Source: Agapetus fuscipes (lineage: Eukaryota > Arthropoda > Insecta > Trichoptera > Glossosomatidae). From it: DNA of 64,000 nucleotides. This document shows, piece after piece, positions 20,892-31,990 of the stretch. Position 1 is the stretch's first letter. Every line of letters starts with the position of its first letter. The translations under genes and the position numbers were made by a program. Under the pieces are notes generated by a model that saw only the letters and a list, made by a program, of their open reading frames with translations, searched no databases and was not told where the DNA came from. Where the stretch lies: positions 12,192,524-12,256,523 of the forward strand of contig OX637343.1 of the NCBI GenBank assembly GCA_951799405.1, read 5' to 3'.

Positions 20892-21340
20892 GGTTATGAC
20901 TCTGGTTATGACTCTGGAGGAAATGAAAGAAGTATGTAAGGACAGAAAGAAATGGCGGTTGATCTGTAATGTTGGCGGCTAGGGTTTATTAAAGTGAAAT
21001 TTGTTTTATGTTTTAAGTGTTTGATGTCCATGTAAGTATATTATTATTATTGATTTAAAAAATGTAATTTGTCGTGTATGTTCCTTGACTTATAGGTTGG
21101 TATGCGGCTGACCACCCATGCTGTAAAAATGGTTCACTTTGCCAATGTCACCCCTGTTACAGGGAAGGACGGCAAGAGTTGCAGGGTGTATGTCCATTTG
21201 AGATTGGTTTTTATGTTGTAGGCTCACATGAGGCACGTGCAAGCGCGAACTTGTACGTGTCTTGGTTGTGGGAATGCATGTAATGTGAATCCCCAATGTA
21301 ACATATCTTTGCTACTTAGATTAGATTAGATTAGATTAGA
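20892..21340 (+). mobile_element. 5'-truncated LINE copy: ORF2 C-terminus plus T-tail
   Basis: The C-terminal codons (MTLEEMKEVCKDRKKWRLIC, stop TAG 20980-20982) match the copy at 45833-46567. A ~100 bp AT-rich spacer with (TTA)n follows, then a complete T-tail (21081-21340) ending in four ATTAG units. It shows that this T-tail subfamily is a LINE 3' UTR. Confidence 0.9.
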
Positions 21341-21525
21341 ATCGAACTAAGTTAATCTACTGAAAAAGGGAATTTTTAAACATTTTACCGGCGACCGGAC
21401 AAAGAGGCTGTTAAAGAAATGTTTTAAAACGAAAATTATACGATGGGTCGTCTTGAGTTCAAAATGTTATACTCATCCACGCAAAACTTTAATTTAGCTT
21501 CTCTTTGGAATATTTCTAGACTATT

Positions 21526-21867
21526 TAGTTGGTATGCGGCTGTAGAAAATGGCTCATTTTGCCAGTGTCACCCGTGTTTCAGAAAAGGTCAGCAAGAGTT
21601 GCAGGGTGTATGTCTATTTGAAATTTGGGTTTTTATGCCGTAGGTTCGCATGCGGCATATAATATAATAATCTTAGGATGATTTATTTGGTGAGCGCTGT
21701 TTTTGTGTGTATCACACCTCAAGACCCCTCTGTGCATGAGCCCTCTGTGCATGAACCCTCTGGCATGTGCAAGCGCGAACTTATACGTGTCTGCTTGTGA
21801 GAATACACATAATATGAATCTCTAATGTTACTTATATCTGCAATTTAGATTACATTAGATTAGATTT
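21526..21867 (+). mobile_element. T-tail copy interrupted by SINE A fragment
   Basis: The unit runs 21526-21658, is interrupted by 103 bp, and resumes at 21762 with ATGTGCAAGCGCGAACTTAT to an ATTAGATTAGA end. GGCAT is duplicated at 21654-21658 and 21762-21766. Confidence 0.85.
21659..21761 (-). mobile_element. Short SINE A 3' end insertion with 5 bp target duplication
   Basis: ATAATATAATAATCTTAGGA, then TGAGCGCTGTTTTTGTGTG and a short duplication of GAGCCCTCTGTGCAT. It is only the last ~75 bp of SINE A and yet has its own GGCAT duplication, so it is an independent severely 5'-truncated retrotransposition. Confidence 0.85.
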
Positions 21868-22117
21868 CGACACTTTTAATTTTTAAATTTCACAAATTAC
21901 TGGCAGTATGTGAACAGGCCGCATGCTCCTGTACGTGTAGGATGGCTGAGGTAATACTGTAGATAGAGGGCGTGTCCGCGCGGAGAGAGCTCACCTAGGG
22001 TAAAGACAAGACAAAAATTACTTACACAAAACAAACATCTTCAGTTTTATGGTTAGTCAACTTACTTTCATCCTTATTACAACACCATATATTATAGCAT
22101 TAATCAACCAACAGTCT

Positions 22118-22283
22118 CCAGGGCTGGAAGTCTCATCACCACGGCAATTCTTACCTACCGAATATCGGTAATATTTTTATGAAGACAAATCAGTTCACTT
22201 GCGGCCGTCATGGATTGGCAGGTCTTCATACAAATATTACCAATATTCGGTAGATAAGAATCACCGTGGTGATTTCCAGCCCA
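22118..22283. mobile_element. MITE with ~65 bp terminal inverted repeats
   Basis: The left arm (CCAGGGCTGGAAGTCTCATC, ACCGAATATCGGTAATATTT, GAAGAC) mirrors the right arm (GTCTTCATACAAATATTACC, ATTCGGTAGATAAGAATCAC, CCAGCCCAGG). Almost the whole 166 bp folds back. One arm recurs alone at 48478-48513. No clear target duplication was found. Confidence 0.75.
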
Positions 22284-22334
22284 GGCAACAAAACGTTTCT
22301 AGAAAGCTCGTGAATGGTTTTACAGCTAGAAAGA

Positions 22335-22579
22335 TTCCTTGTGTTATAGTTGGGTATGAGGCTGACCACCCATGCTGTAAAAAATGGTTCACTTTGCAAA
22401 TGTCACCCCTGTTTCAGGGAAGGTTGGCAGGTTGCAGAGTGTACATTAATTTGAGGTTAAGTTTTAATTTGTAAGTACACATTCAGCATTTGTAAGCGCG
22501 AACTTACATGTGTCTGTTTGTGGGCATTCATTTTATATGAGTTTTGAATGTTAATATATATTTGCAACTTAGATTATAG
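22335..22579 (+). mobile_element. T-tail copy
   Basis: Starts TTCCTTGTGTTATAG and ends TTGCAACTTAGATTATAG. The hAT MITE at 22580 inserted directly at its 3' end, using GATTATAG as target. Confidence 0.85.
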
Positions 22580-22873
22580 CAGAGGTGCCCAAACGGTCGA
22601 TCGCAAAGGGTTTTGAAGTGGATCGCCGAAGATATCGAAAAATCTCAGAATTTTTATGGACAAAATATATTTCTAAAATTGCGTGCCCACTCCCCCCCCC
22701 CCTCGTCAACAGAATTTTTATGCATTTTTTTTTTTTTAATTGCGAGCCTACCCCCCCCCCCCCCCCCCCCCCTCTCGTCAACAGAATTTTTATGGGCAAA
22801 AGTAATATGTCGATCTCCTATTCAGAATTTTTTTGCTAAGTCGATCTCCTCAAGAAAAGTATGGGCACCCCTG
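22580..22873. mobile_element. hAT-like MITE (294 bp) with perfect 8 bp TSD
   Basis: Termini CAGAGGTGCCCAAA and GGGCACCCCTG are inverted, typical of hAT ends. GATTATAG flanks it at 22572-22579 and 22874-22881. Inside is a C-rich direct duplication: CCCCTCGTCAACAGAATTTT occurs twice, each after a C tract, one of them 22 C long (22751-22772). Confidence 0.9.
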
Positions 22874-22958
22874 GATTATAGGGAAGAATGACGACTTCAT
22901 AACCGAAAGATGTCATTTTTCCTTATATTATTTATAATTTAATATTGTAAAATTTTTG

Positions 22959-23096
22959 CTCCTTGACTTAGGTTGGTATGGGGCTGAACAACTTATACTG
23001 TAAAAATAGTTCACCTTGCAATGCCACCCGTGTTTCAGGAATGGTCGGCAAGAGTTGTAGGGCTTATATTCATTTTTAAGATCAGGTTTTTTGTGG
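22959..23096 (+). mobile_element. T-tail 5' half
   Basis: CTCCTTGACTTAGGTTGG, a diverged TGCCACCCGTGTTTCAGG and GCAAGAGTTGTAGGGCTTAT. It is cut off at the SINE A that starts at 23105. Confidence 0.8.
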
Positions 23097-23104
23097 TTGC
23101 ATTA

Positions 23105-23385
23105 ATTTTTTTTTATTAGGCTGCTTTATTTAGTGAATGTGTTTTTGTGTAAATCCCACCTCAAGAACCCTCTGCGAGCTTGGTCGTCGCTGTAGAAAGC
23201 ACTCAAGCAAGATGCAGTTTGTGTATGGTATGGATCTATAGTGACCGGTCTTTGGTAAAGGAAGATTAATTTTAGAACCCAGCAAAGAGCAAATTAAAAA
23301 AAAAAAAAATTGTGCTCCGCTGGGATTTGAACCCGCTACCTTCCAATCGCCAGTCTGAAGTGTTAACCACTAGACTACGGACCAG
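23105..23385 (-). mobile_element. SINE A, near full length
   Basis: Minus strand: GGTCCGTAGTCTAGTGGTTA head, B box GGTTCAAATCCC-type near 23325, CGGAGCACAA, A-rich stretch, TTTACCAAAGACCGGTCAC, AGCGACGACCAAGCTCGCAG and TTGAGGTGGGATTTACAC 3' end. Confidence 0.9.
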
Positions 23386-23399
23386 TATATGTTTGAAAA

Positions 23400-24248
23400 G
23401 TGTTTCATTTTAGGAAAAATCGATATAAAATGAAGAATACTTCAAAATTAGATTTAAACGAAGTCTTCAAAGATAAAGATGAAAGCTAGCGTTATCTTTT
23501 TTAGGTCATCCTTGTCAGAATATGATTATTTTCCCATCTCGTATGAAAACATAAAAGAAAATAACGTACCTAGTTGAATAAATACAAATCAGGGATGTCA
23601 TGGATATCCATATCCGTGACCGAAACTATCGGATACCCGAAATTAAAAATATCCGTATTTGTAAACGAAACTCATGTAAAAGTTTCAGAGAATTTCGGAT
23701 AATATTTAATAGATAACTAGAAATTACGAATGCCATATTGTTTTATACATCGACATTCGACACACGTCAAAGTCGACATCGCCATCTGATAGGTTTTAGG
23801 GTTAAATGGACTGTATGTTGGTTTCTTTCCTTCCACAGGGGGTTCAACCACTAGGATTCTTTTTATTCCCCAAGGGGCGGGTTTCTGGTTACGCCAACAG
23901 AATCAAAAAGTAACTGCAGGGACTAACCTGGAGCTTCTCTGGTTCCTGAAGGCGAATCCAGCTGGCGAAGTAGATGGTTTCTTTCTTTCGGCGGTGCGGT
24001 GGTAACTAAAACTTAACTTTTGATCGTTCAATGTGAGAAGTTGAACAGTATTTCGTTGAAGGAAAACAAAAGAACCCCAATTTCTTTTAGGAGTTTGCAG
24101 TAAGCCGCCAAGTCAATTTGATCCAGCTGATCTATGAATTATCGTTTTTTTTTGTACGGAAAATTTACGTTAGGTGGCGGTTGAGCCGTTAATTTATCGT
24201 GTGTGAATAACATTGATACAGATTATGTTATTATTTGATACTTCTTAC
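23400..24248. other. Unassigned sequence
   Basis: A GC-richer stretch at 23815-24010 (GGTTTCTTTCCTTCC recurring as GATGGTTTCTTTCTTTCGG) hints at a decayed internal duplication. No gene or known family. Confidence 0.25.
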
Positions 24249-24322
24249 ATGTTCCTGCTTGGAGGCATGCATTAAATATTTGCCGTAAATGTCACAATAT
24301 ATTTGCAACGTAGATAATATAT
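24249..24322 (+). mobile_element. T-tail 3' fragment
   Basis: TGCTTGGAGGCATGCATTAAA and ATATATTTGCAACGTAGAT match only the last ~70 bp of the unit. Confidence 0.6.
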
Positions 24323-24369
24323 TAAGTAAATAGATTGTTTCAAAACGATGTAATAAAGCAAAGTACTTA

Positions 24370-24567
24370 GATCGTGCCTTTTGCATGGCCGGCCCTGTAC
24401 TTTGGAATGCCCTACCCCATGCGCTTAGAGCCGAAGAGAGTGCAAGTGCGTTTAGGTCGGGATCGAAGACATGTTTGTTTCGGAGATGTTACAGTGGAAT
24501 AGTGCCCTTGCAGTTTATTAATCACAAAACGGCACTATGAATACTGTCTTTATTATTATTATTAGAT
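24370..24567 (+). pseudogene. CR1/L2-like LINE extreme C-terminus and 3' end
   Basis: Frame from 24370 reads DRAFCMAGPVLWNALPHALR, then SASAFRSGSKTCLFRRCY, and stops at TGA 24538-24540. This is the same conserved end as at 11387-12013 (GDRAFSSAGPSCWNSLP...FRKLLKTHLF). It ends in (TTA)n at 24549-24566, a LINE-type microsatellite tail. Confidence 0.8.
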
Positions 24568-24695
24568 ATATTTGTAAGAATTATACATGTACTTTCACAA
24601 TTTCATAAGAATCTAAAAATCCGTAACCGAGACTATCCGAAACTAGCAGATTTCCTAAGGCCCGGTATTTTCAAGTATGTAATTTATTATTCGTA

Positions 24696-24936
24696 TTCCT
24701 TGACTTATAGGTTGGTATGAGGCTGACCACCCATACTGTAAAAAATGGTTCACTTTGCCAATGTCACCCCTGTTTCAGGGAAGGTCGGCAAAAGTTGTGG
24801 GGCTTATGTTCATTTGAGGTTTGGATTTTATTTGTAAGTACGCATTCAGCATTTGTAAGCACGAACTACACGTGTTGGTTTGTGGGCATGCATCTGAGAG
24901 CTTTAAATGAATATATCCTTGCAACTTAGATTATTA
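24696..24936 (+). mobile_element. Full T-tail copy
   Basis: TTCCTTGACTTATAGGTTGG to CCTTGCAACTTAGATTATT. Same subfamily as 12706-12953 (GAGGCTGACC, AAAAGTTGTGGGGCTTATG). Confidence 0.9.
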
Positions 24937-24939
24937 TTT

Positions 24940-25695
24940 ATTATTAAAGTTAACTAAAAAGTTAACTAAAATGCAATTTTAGTTCAATTTTTCATAATAT
25001 TTTACTCACCGAATTTCGCAAGTAGGTAAATATTTAGTTAGTTAACAAACGATTTTCAAGATGGCGTCGCGTCGTCTTAACTGACATCAGCTGTTCTTTT
25101 TTAATGTAAGAATACTTAAAAATTGTCACAAACTGAACAATTTTTTTGTCGTTTTCCAGCTTAATGAAGGTTAGGCATTTGATTTTTATAACAAGTTGTT
25201 TGTTTTAAAGCTTTTGAATGGCATTGTTATTATTTCCAAGATTTTGGGGCGGGGCTTTTCACTTCGGTAATTCTCGGTTTTAGTTCACTCGATCTGGACT
25301 ATTTTGTATAATAGTTCAAGTAATAGATAACTAAAATATTACTAAACTTGAATATACCGGGCATTAATAATTCTATATTCGTATTCGTATTAATCTTATA
25401 TGCGATTCCACATCCATATCCGAAATTTAATACCCATAACATCCCTAAAATAAATATACATTATACATGGAGAGCTCGGGTAATTTTATTGAAATTTGCA
25501 AAAGTATGATTGTCAGAGGCGGGATCAAAAGACGGCAGAGAGAAATGAAGAATACGTCGAAACATAAAACAGCGAGGCGGGAAGGAGAGCAATAAGGCTT
25601 CTCTGGGACGAGACACTGACAGCTTCTTATTCCTCGAACGTCCTACACAGAGACGCTTCAAGGTGCTACAAATTATATACCCAGGGCATTAAACG
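24940..25695. other. AT-rich intergenic, nothing recognised
   Basis: A frame on the minus strand at 25461-25661 has no recognisable domain. No repeat family was identified. Confidence 0.25.
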
Positions 25696-25696
25696 G

Positions 25697-25955
25697 TACT
25701 AAGCTACACATTTAGTGTAACTTCTTGTTCTCCCCAGAGGAGTCGCATGTGGCAAGTGGAACGTATTAAACTGGTCAAAGGGCCGGCCTTACGCTCACCA
25801 CTTCATTGTTACGGGGGTTTCTAAGCTTCCGAAGGGACTGGTACTCATTTCTTGTGAAAGTTGAATTCAGATTACAGAAACGGGAAATCATTTCTGACAC
25901 CTTCGGTGGGATTCGAACCCGAGCTCTCAAGATGGAATTCTAACACTACTTACTT
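25697..25955 (-). mobile_element. SINE B copy, internally deleted
   Basis: AAGCTACACATTTAGTGTAAC 3' end, diverged middle (GGGCCGGCCTTACGC, AGGGACTGGTACTCATTTC), then GAAACGGGAAATCATTTCTG and B box (minus GGGTTCGAATCCCACC) near 25910. The ACCGGCAAGG segment is lost and the A box is decayed. Confidence 0.8.
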
Positions 25956-26104
25956 AGATATAGACTGAGATTACTCTAATTTCATGAATACAGACCAACG
26001 TTAGTTGCATACAATCTTTATTCTACGATATAATATAATAAGGTGTGAACCAATTAAAGTTTGTGTTCTTTTACGTTTTGGATCTCAAAAATTGAGTTAT
26101 TCTC

Positions 26105-26219
26105 ATATACACCCTGCAACTTTTGCCATCCTTCCCTAAAGCAGGGGTGACATTGACAAAGTGAACCATTTTTTACAGCATGGGTGGTCTGACGAATACC
26201 AACCTATAAGTGAAGGAAC
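26105..26219 (-). mobile_element. T-tail 5' half
   Basis: Runs from CACCCTGCAACTTTTGCC to ACCAACCTATAAGTGAAGGAA; it carries the fixed 5' end but lacks the 3' half and (ATTAG)n. Confidence 0.8.
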
Positions 26220-26771
26220 GTACCCAATAAATTACATTTCTCAAATAAACAAATAATAATATATAGAAACATTAAAACAAAGACAAAATATATATATAAC
26301 GAGTATATACACATTTTTTACTTTCGCGATATTATTTTCATTTTGTTGGAATCCAATTTGCCATTACTATATCTTATTCACTTATTCCGTCAATAAAATG
26401 CACCATTACTTAGAAGAAAAAATCTATAAAAATACACGCGGCCCCAGGGCGTCGTTCTGCCCGAGACCCTCTCTGTCTCTAGTTGAAGATCTTGGTATTC
26501 GCTTCCGGCTCTCCTTAGGGAACCGTTTCCAAGTACAGAACCCTCAAACTCATCCCCAAAGCGCTTTACCCAAAAAACATTTAAAACTAAACAATCACAT
26601 CTAGTGTTCGTTTCAGTTTCGATACGTTTTTTTCTTCAATGCTACGTTTTAGTTTATTTTTGGTGTTCTGCATTCCGAGTACCAGATTTTAAGATCTTTT
26701 ACTATGTTAGAAAGTCATCGAGTATATCAATTGTGTTTGACAACTTGCGGAGGCGCTATCTGATTTTAATA

Positions 26772-27429
26772 CGATCGATATCTCAGTTGGTAGAGTGTTT
26801 GCATTCCATACCGAGAGCCCGGGTTCGAATCCCACCGAGGGCGTCAGTAATTATTTCCCGTTTCGGTGTTTATTTCAAACCCGAAATTGAAATACCGGCA
26901 AGGTTCACTCAGCCTTCATAAGAAATGAAATGAGTACCAGCCCCCTCTGGAGCTGGGAAACCCCAACGTCAACTTTTTTTTTTTTAAGTAATCCTGTGTG
27001 GGAGACTCCCTAGAGTCTAGAGACTCAAGGGGTATATGCCACTTCTTGTAGTGCCGCAGAGGTGTACGAGCTTGGTCGTCGCTACAAAGCGTTAATACTC
27101 AAGCAAGACCCAGTTTCTGTAAGGCTGGATGGACCTTTGGTGACCGGTCATTGGTAAAGGTTTATGAATTTTTCAACCCAGCGAAGAGCAAATTTGAAAA
27201 TATAAATGGTATATTTTTTGTGCTCCGCCGGGATTCGAACCCACAACCTTCCCATTCAGAGTCCGCAGTGTTACCACTGAGCTACGGACCGGTCAACAGA
27301 AGTGGTTGGCATAATGCCGGCCCCTTACCTGTAAAAATAAATAGGTTCCACTAGCCGCATGGGACCCCTTCGGGGAAAACGCGGCAAGTGGTTACACTAT
27401 ATGTGTAGCCTAGTCACGTTTTTTTTTTT
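26772..27429 (+). mobile_element. SINE B, full length, interrupted by a SINE A variant
   Basis: The tRNA-like head (TATCTCAGTTGGTAGAGTG A box; GGGTTCGAATCCC B box at ~26822) and body run to 26973. The body resumes at 27292 (GAAGTGGTTGGCATAATGCC) to the 3' end GTTACACTATATGTGTAGCC. The inserted 318 bp is flanked by GTCAAC at 26968-26973 and 27292-27297. Confidence 0.9.
26974..27291 (-). mobile_element. SINE A variant with alternative poly(A) tail module
   Basis: On the minus strand: head CGGTCCGTAGCTCAGTGG, B box GGGTTCGAATCCCGGC near 27235 and normal body to AGCGACGACCAAGCTCGTAC. A different 3' module follows: CACCTCTGCGGCACTACAAG, AGAGTCTCTAGACTCTAGGG... in inverted order, CACACAGGATTACTT and poly(A). 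The GTCAAC duplication proves the head, body and new tail moved as one unit. Confidence 0.85.
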
Positions 27430-28354
27430 ACGAAGTTTGGAACACTCGACGACTTTGTGTGTTAGTAAGAGCCTTTATCAGTTTACACTCTGGGGAACTG
27501 TTTTGGAAACCAAAAGTCGTTTCGGAGAGAGAACCCTGCGCTCTGCAAATGACAATCGAACGCGAAGAGAATGTGAAGTGCGAGAGGAGTGTGTTACGGC
27601 GAGTGCCAGCGGGGTATTTACTGAGGATTTCCAATTTAAATGTAGAGGGAGTTGGAGGGATTGAGAGATGTAGGTTAATTGATAATTATATTAGCGTAGC
27701 GTGGACTCGATACATTAATTGACAAAGTTGTGAAGTCACACAGCCGGGTTGCAAGGGAAAATGCGAAGAAATATTATTTTTATTGATTGATAAGGACCGT
27801 CGTTCCATTTTTAGTTTGTGACGCTTGCCCGTCGAGAAAAACATTGTATTTTAAAATTACATTAAAAATAATGTGAAGTCTGATTGATGGCTGAATTTGA
27901 TTCCGCACAAATTCTATTGACAAAAAAATGTAACGTAGCTCTGCCAGATTGCTATGGAAAATGTTAACTAATATTTTGTTGCTTTAAATTGTTCTTCCCG
28001 GTCTTGACCGTGGTCCATTGCTTTTCTCCATTTTTTCTCTTATTTCTTCTTGGTTACGTTTTGTTTCTTTGTATAATGTGAGTTATTTCTTCAGAGATTA
28101 ACAGCCTTCTGATTGAATACGAATTATTGTCGTCTATTTATTGTTCATGTGATAAAAGGGGCGTGGCTGGAATACTTTGTGCAAAAAGACTTCGCTTCAT
28201 ACCATTTATCGACGGCAACCACTTTCTATTCAATTCTACACCCTCTTCTTTTCTAGATTATTTTTTGTTTCGTAAATTTTAATGGCTTCTATGTGCAGAA
28301 GTGCGCTATAGAGATATTTGAAATAATCATTTAGGTGCCTATCTAGTACATATA
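27430..28354. other. Unassigned sequence
   Basis: Two overlapping frames at 27359-27722 show no domain. No repeat shared with the window was recognised apart from general AT-richness. Confidence 0.25.
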
Positions 28355-28480
28355 ATAAATAAGAATAATAATTATGTTCCACACTTTTATAGCGCCATTT
28401 CGTAACTAACGTCACTTCAAAGGCGCTTTGTAGGATTGTCTAAACAAAAATGTTTTCAATTGCTTATCTACCCTAACATT
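28355..28480 (-). mobile_element. CR1/L2-like LINE 3' UTR fragment
   Basis: AATAAGAATAATAATTATG followed by TATAGCGCCATTTCGTAAC and AAAGGCGCTTTGTAGG parallels 11298-11400 ((ATT)n, ACAGCGCCGTTTAGTGGC, AAGGGCGCTTTTATG). It is a diverged minus-strand 3' end. Confidence 0.5.
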
Positions 28481-30329
28481 TGAACGACTATATATGTATG
28501 GAAGTTTCCTTCATTAATTGTCGATCAATATTCAGATTTATAGGACAGGAAAGAAGGTTAGTAGAGCTATTAAAATAGGTACTCTTCTTTACAAACTTTT
28601 CCAATCAAAAACTTCAATCGAAAACTTTTGTAAATAATTTCTTAACTTTTATATTTTTTATTAATAATGACAACACCTTCGTCCAGCAATATATTGATTT
28701 AGAATTAGCGCAAAAAACCCTATTTTGACATGCACAAAGAAATACAAGGGAATACAAGTCATAGCAGGACTATGAAAAAGTTACTCGCAGTATGGTAGCG
28801 AGACAAAAGAGCAAAAAAGAAGAAACAAAAAATTGATCATAGTTAAGATCCAGAACAGAACAACTCTAGTAACAAAGACGTTACCATAGTGATGTCATGC
28901 GTTTCCATGGTGATATGTACATAGATTAAAGACGGAGTAGAGACATGTTGCTTACATAGGAAAATATAACAAAAGCATTTCATATGTCGTGAGCGAGACA
29001 GCACTATTAACAATGTATGGTGTCAAAGACGGTGCATCATGTCGATTGGTACTAAATCACATTCATAGCCCTTCCATTGAATATACTTCCATGTATATCC
29101 CAGTATTTTTTTTTTACTAAAAGAAGAGGTAATAAACATCGTCTGCCTCAAAGAAACTTACATCCTCTCCCGATTGAAGAGCATAAAGACGAGGACGTCT
29201 AAATCACATGGCTAACAAAAAGCTCCAGACATTGTTCGCATATTGAGTTGTCACCTCATGAAGTAGCTGGATTGTGAGCGGTCGGATGCAATGAATGGTA
29301 ATATAGAGCTCTGTGGAGGACACTTTTTCCCGAGAGCCATTTGGATCTGTGCCGTAGACATTAACTCTGGGACAAATACGATAAGATGAAAAGTCTCTGG
29401 AAAGAAGAGCTTTCGCAGAGATAAAACTGGCAACGGTGCTAGTAGACTAAAGTATTTTGCATATTTTAACGATTGTGATATGACTTAACTTGTAGAAGTT
29501 TAAAAGTCTATTAGATTTTAAAGCTTAAAAATAATAGTACTTCTCGAGCGCTTTTGAGGTTTTCATACCATTATCAAGAGAACAACTAAAATCTAAAATT
29601 ACAACATTGACTCTAAAATATTTTGGATGGTCGGTGCATTGAGCAGCAGTTTTAAGTGCAGTTTTTGGGGGCGGATCTGTGGTGGGGTGAGGGGAGAGGG
29701 TAAGCCTTTGTTTGGTCAAGAAAGAGTTTTGAATAGGTGTGGCTATGACGGGGTGGGGAAAGAGGTAATTAGTAGAGGTGAAGCTCTAGGGAGCTGTACA
29801 TTAACAATATGGCTATTTTGTAATTGTTTACAGATTTCTATTATTTCTAGGGTTGTACCTATATTCCAAGCGTAGGACCTTTACAAAAATAATGATTTAT
29901 CGATTTTTTTTAAATATAATATAAAAAAATAATATAAATACCCAATTGGAAAGTAAATGCATTCCAGAAAGTACATCCAATACTTTTTAAAACATAAATA
30001 ACACAATGGAAGAAGCACTCTCAGCGAGCCTACTTCCGTTGCCAAATTGTCACCATGGCTTTTTACAATAGTGGGCTCTGCCAAGACACAATCTCGGTGG
30101 AGACATTATCAGTGGAAAGCTCTACGGGGATTAGGGTGACCCAAATACATGCACGCCTACTAGTCATGGAGAAGAAGGCTTTTTAGCGTATGTGGTCGAG
30201 ATAAGGGACCTGCTAAATGCTGGGAAGTGGGAATGCTATTCAGAGGCGATTGTAACTCTTATGTATACTTTGTTGGGGGAAAGAAAAAAGTCAAGTGGTG
30301 TTCCAGAAATTACACATTTATAGAACAGT
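28481..30329. other. Intergenic, nothing recognised
   Basis: AT-rich with small chance frames. G-rich patch at 29665-29765. No family assignment. Confidence 0.25.
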
Positions 30330-30485
30330 CTATAATCTCAAAGATTTATTACACTTAACATTTATATTAGATGAATTGCCACAAGCAGACACGTATAAGT
30401 TGGCGCTTAAATATTCCGCATGTGAACCTAGAATATAAAACCCAATCTCAGCCTTGCAACTCTTGTCGACCTTCCCTGTAACAGG
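30330..30485 (-). mobile_element. T-tail 3' two-thirds
   Basis: ATAATCTCAAAGATTTATTAC, CAGACACGTATAAGTTGGCG, and GCAACTCTTGTCGACCTTCC up to CCTGTAACAGG. It is replaced by SINE B at 30486. Confidence 0.8.
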
Positions 30486-30700
30486 TGTCAGAAATGATTT
30501 CCGATTTCGGGGCTTATTTCAATCTCAAATTAAAATACCGGCAACGTTTACTCAACCTTTACAAGAAATGAGTACTAACTCCTTCGGGAGCCGGGAAACC
30601 CTTACTTCAACTGAAGCGGTTGACGTAAGATGACCCTCTTACTTGTATAAATAAAACGGTTCACTCACCACATGCAACACCTTACACTGTATGCTCGGAT
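30486..30700 (+). mobile_element. SINE B body, head missing
   Basis: Starts TGTCAGAAATGATTTCCG and carries AAATTAAAATACCGGCAACG, AAGAAATGAGTACTAAC, CTTCAACTGAAGCGGTTG and CACATGCAACACCTTACAC. Confidence 0.8.
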
Positions 30701-30866
30701 GCAAGAATGTGGCAAGAAGTTGCACTGTATGCTTAGCTGCGACGTTGTGACGTCGTGGAAGCGAAACGTTGGCAGATAATAGATCTGCGAAGAGAACATG
30801 GTCTAACCCGATAGAATTCCAAAAGAAAGAGGAGAAATATTTTTTTTGTTAACTCAGAGTAACGTC

Positions 30867-31053
30867 TAAGAGCCCGTTCCCACTTGTCGGGTGTCGGATC
30901 CGTATATTAATCGGAGGTTCCAGTGGCAGAACATTATGTATGGAGCTTTTCACACTTATCGGAAACTGATTTTGTCCAAAAATAATTGTTCTGCCACTGG
31001 AAACTCCGATGAATATACGGATCCGACACCCGACAAGTGGGAACGGGCTTTTA
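30867..31053. mobile_element. MITE with ~65 bp inverted repeats
   Basis: The left arm (TAAGAGCCCGTTCCCACTTG, TCGGGTGTCGGATCCGTATA, CCAGTGGCAGAAC) is mirrored by the right arm (GTTCTGCCACTGG, TATACGGATCCGACACCCGA, CAAGTGGGAACGGGCTTTTA). GTC flanks both sides (30864-30866 and 31054-31056), a possible 3 bp target duplication. Confidence 0.8.
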
Positions 31054-31068
31054 GTCTAATAAGTTTTT

Positions 31069-31124
31069 AGGGATCTTTCGATTACGAATCCGTAGCGTTA
31101 ACCACTAGACTATTGACCTGTCAC
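31069..31124 (-). mobile_element. SINE A head fragment
   Basis: GGGATCTTTCGATTACGAATC, then GTTAACCACTAGACTATTGAC: the minus-strand tRNA-like head only. Confidence 0.65.
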
Positions 31125-31990
31125 ATCTTTGTACCCTTGCATACATCTTTTAATTCACTCACATCCACAATTCTTTCATAAGTTTCCTTCTATTTATCAA
31201 CCACTTGGACCTTTCCGGTCAAATGACCAGACCCCAGTCTTTCCCTCAAACTAAATTCATTTCTTGTCCGGAATCCAATCGAGCTGCGAAACGTTACATT
31301 CATACTTAAATCCCAGCCCCACTTGTGATTCAGGCCTTTACTCCAAGTGACAAAACTCTGCAACAGAGTTTCACCAAAACTGTATTTAAACTAAGACGCT
31401 CACGAAAGGCGCTGATTCAGTTTGAGTAACTTTTTTTGAAGAACGCTATCTTGGAGTGATTTTTTACTGTTGCCCACTAGGCTCTCATTGCATTTCCTCG
31501 CTCGGGGGACCATGAATAGAACAGCCGTTAGCAAAGCTGGGACGTGCCAAGAAAATCCACAAGAAATGAGATCGTGTGGGGAGCATGTGGACCCCACTAA
31601 GCGTTTACAATAGAAATGTATAGAAGCTGAGACACCGCCTCTGGTGAGCGTTTTACTTGAGTTTAAAGGAAAAGTGCTGGAGTTGAGTTACAGTAAATGT
31701 GTATCGAAGGAAAACAGCAAATATTGGAAATGAGATGAGCTATTTTCAGCTTTTGATTTTTTACCAGGAATAAAACGTGTCCAAGGGCCTTTTCACGTGT
31801 AAAGGTTCTGTGCCGGATCGGAAGTCTAGTAGTGTATGGGTATGTATGGAAGCTTTCATGCGGATTATCCAGCGGTCCCATACATTTTGCGAACGAAACC
31901 ATAGACAAACCGTACTGTGTGATAAGGCGGAAAGGGTTTGCTTTATCTAGACTGGTCGACTACTACATAAGACTTTCAGGATATGCAGGG

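Noticed and set aside
30740..30790. Another hammerhead (GAAACGTT at ~30757)
   Set aside because: No CUGANGA lies upstream and no stem II can be formed.
31790..31950. Half of a MITE similar to the one at 30867
   Set aside because: GGGCCTTTTCACGTG and GGATCGGAA looked similar, but no opposite arm was found.
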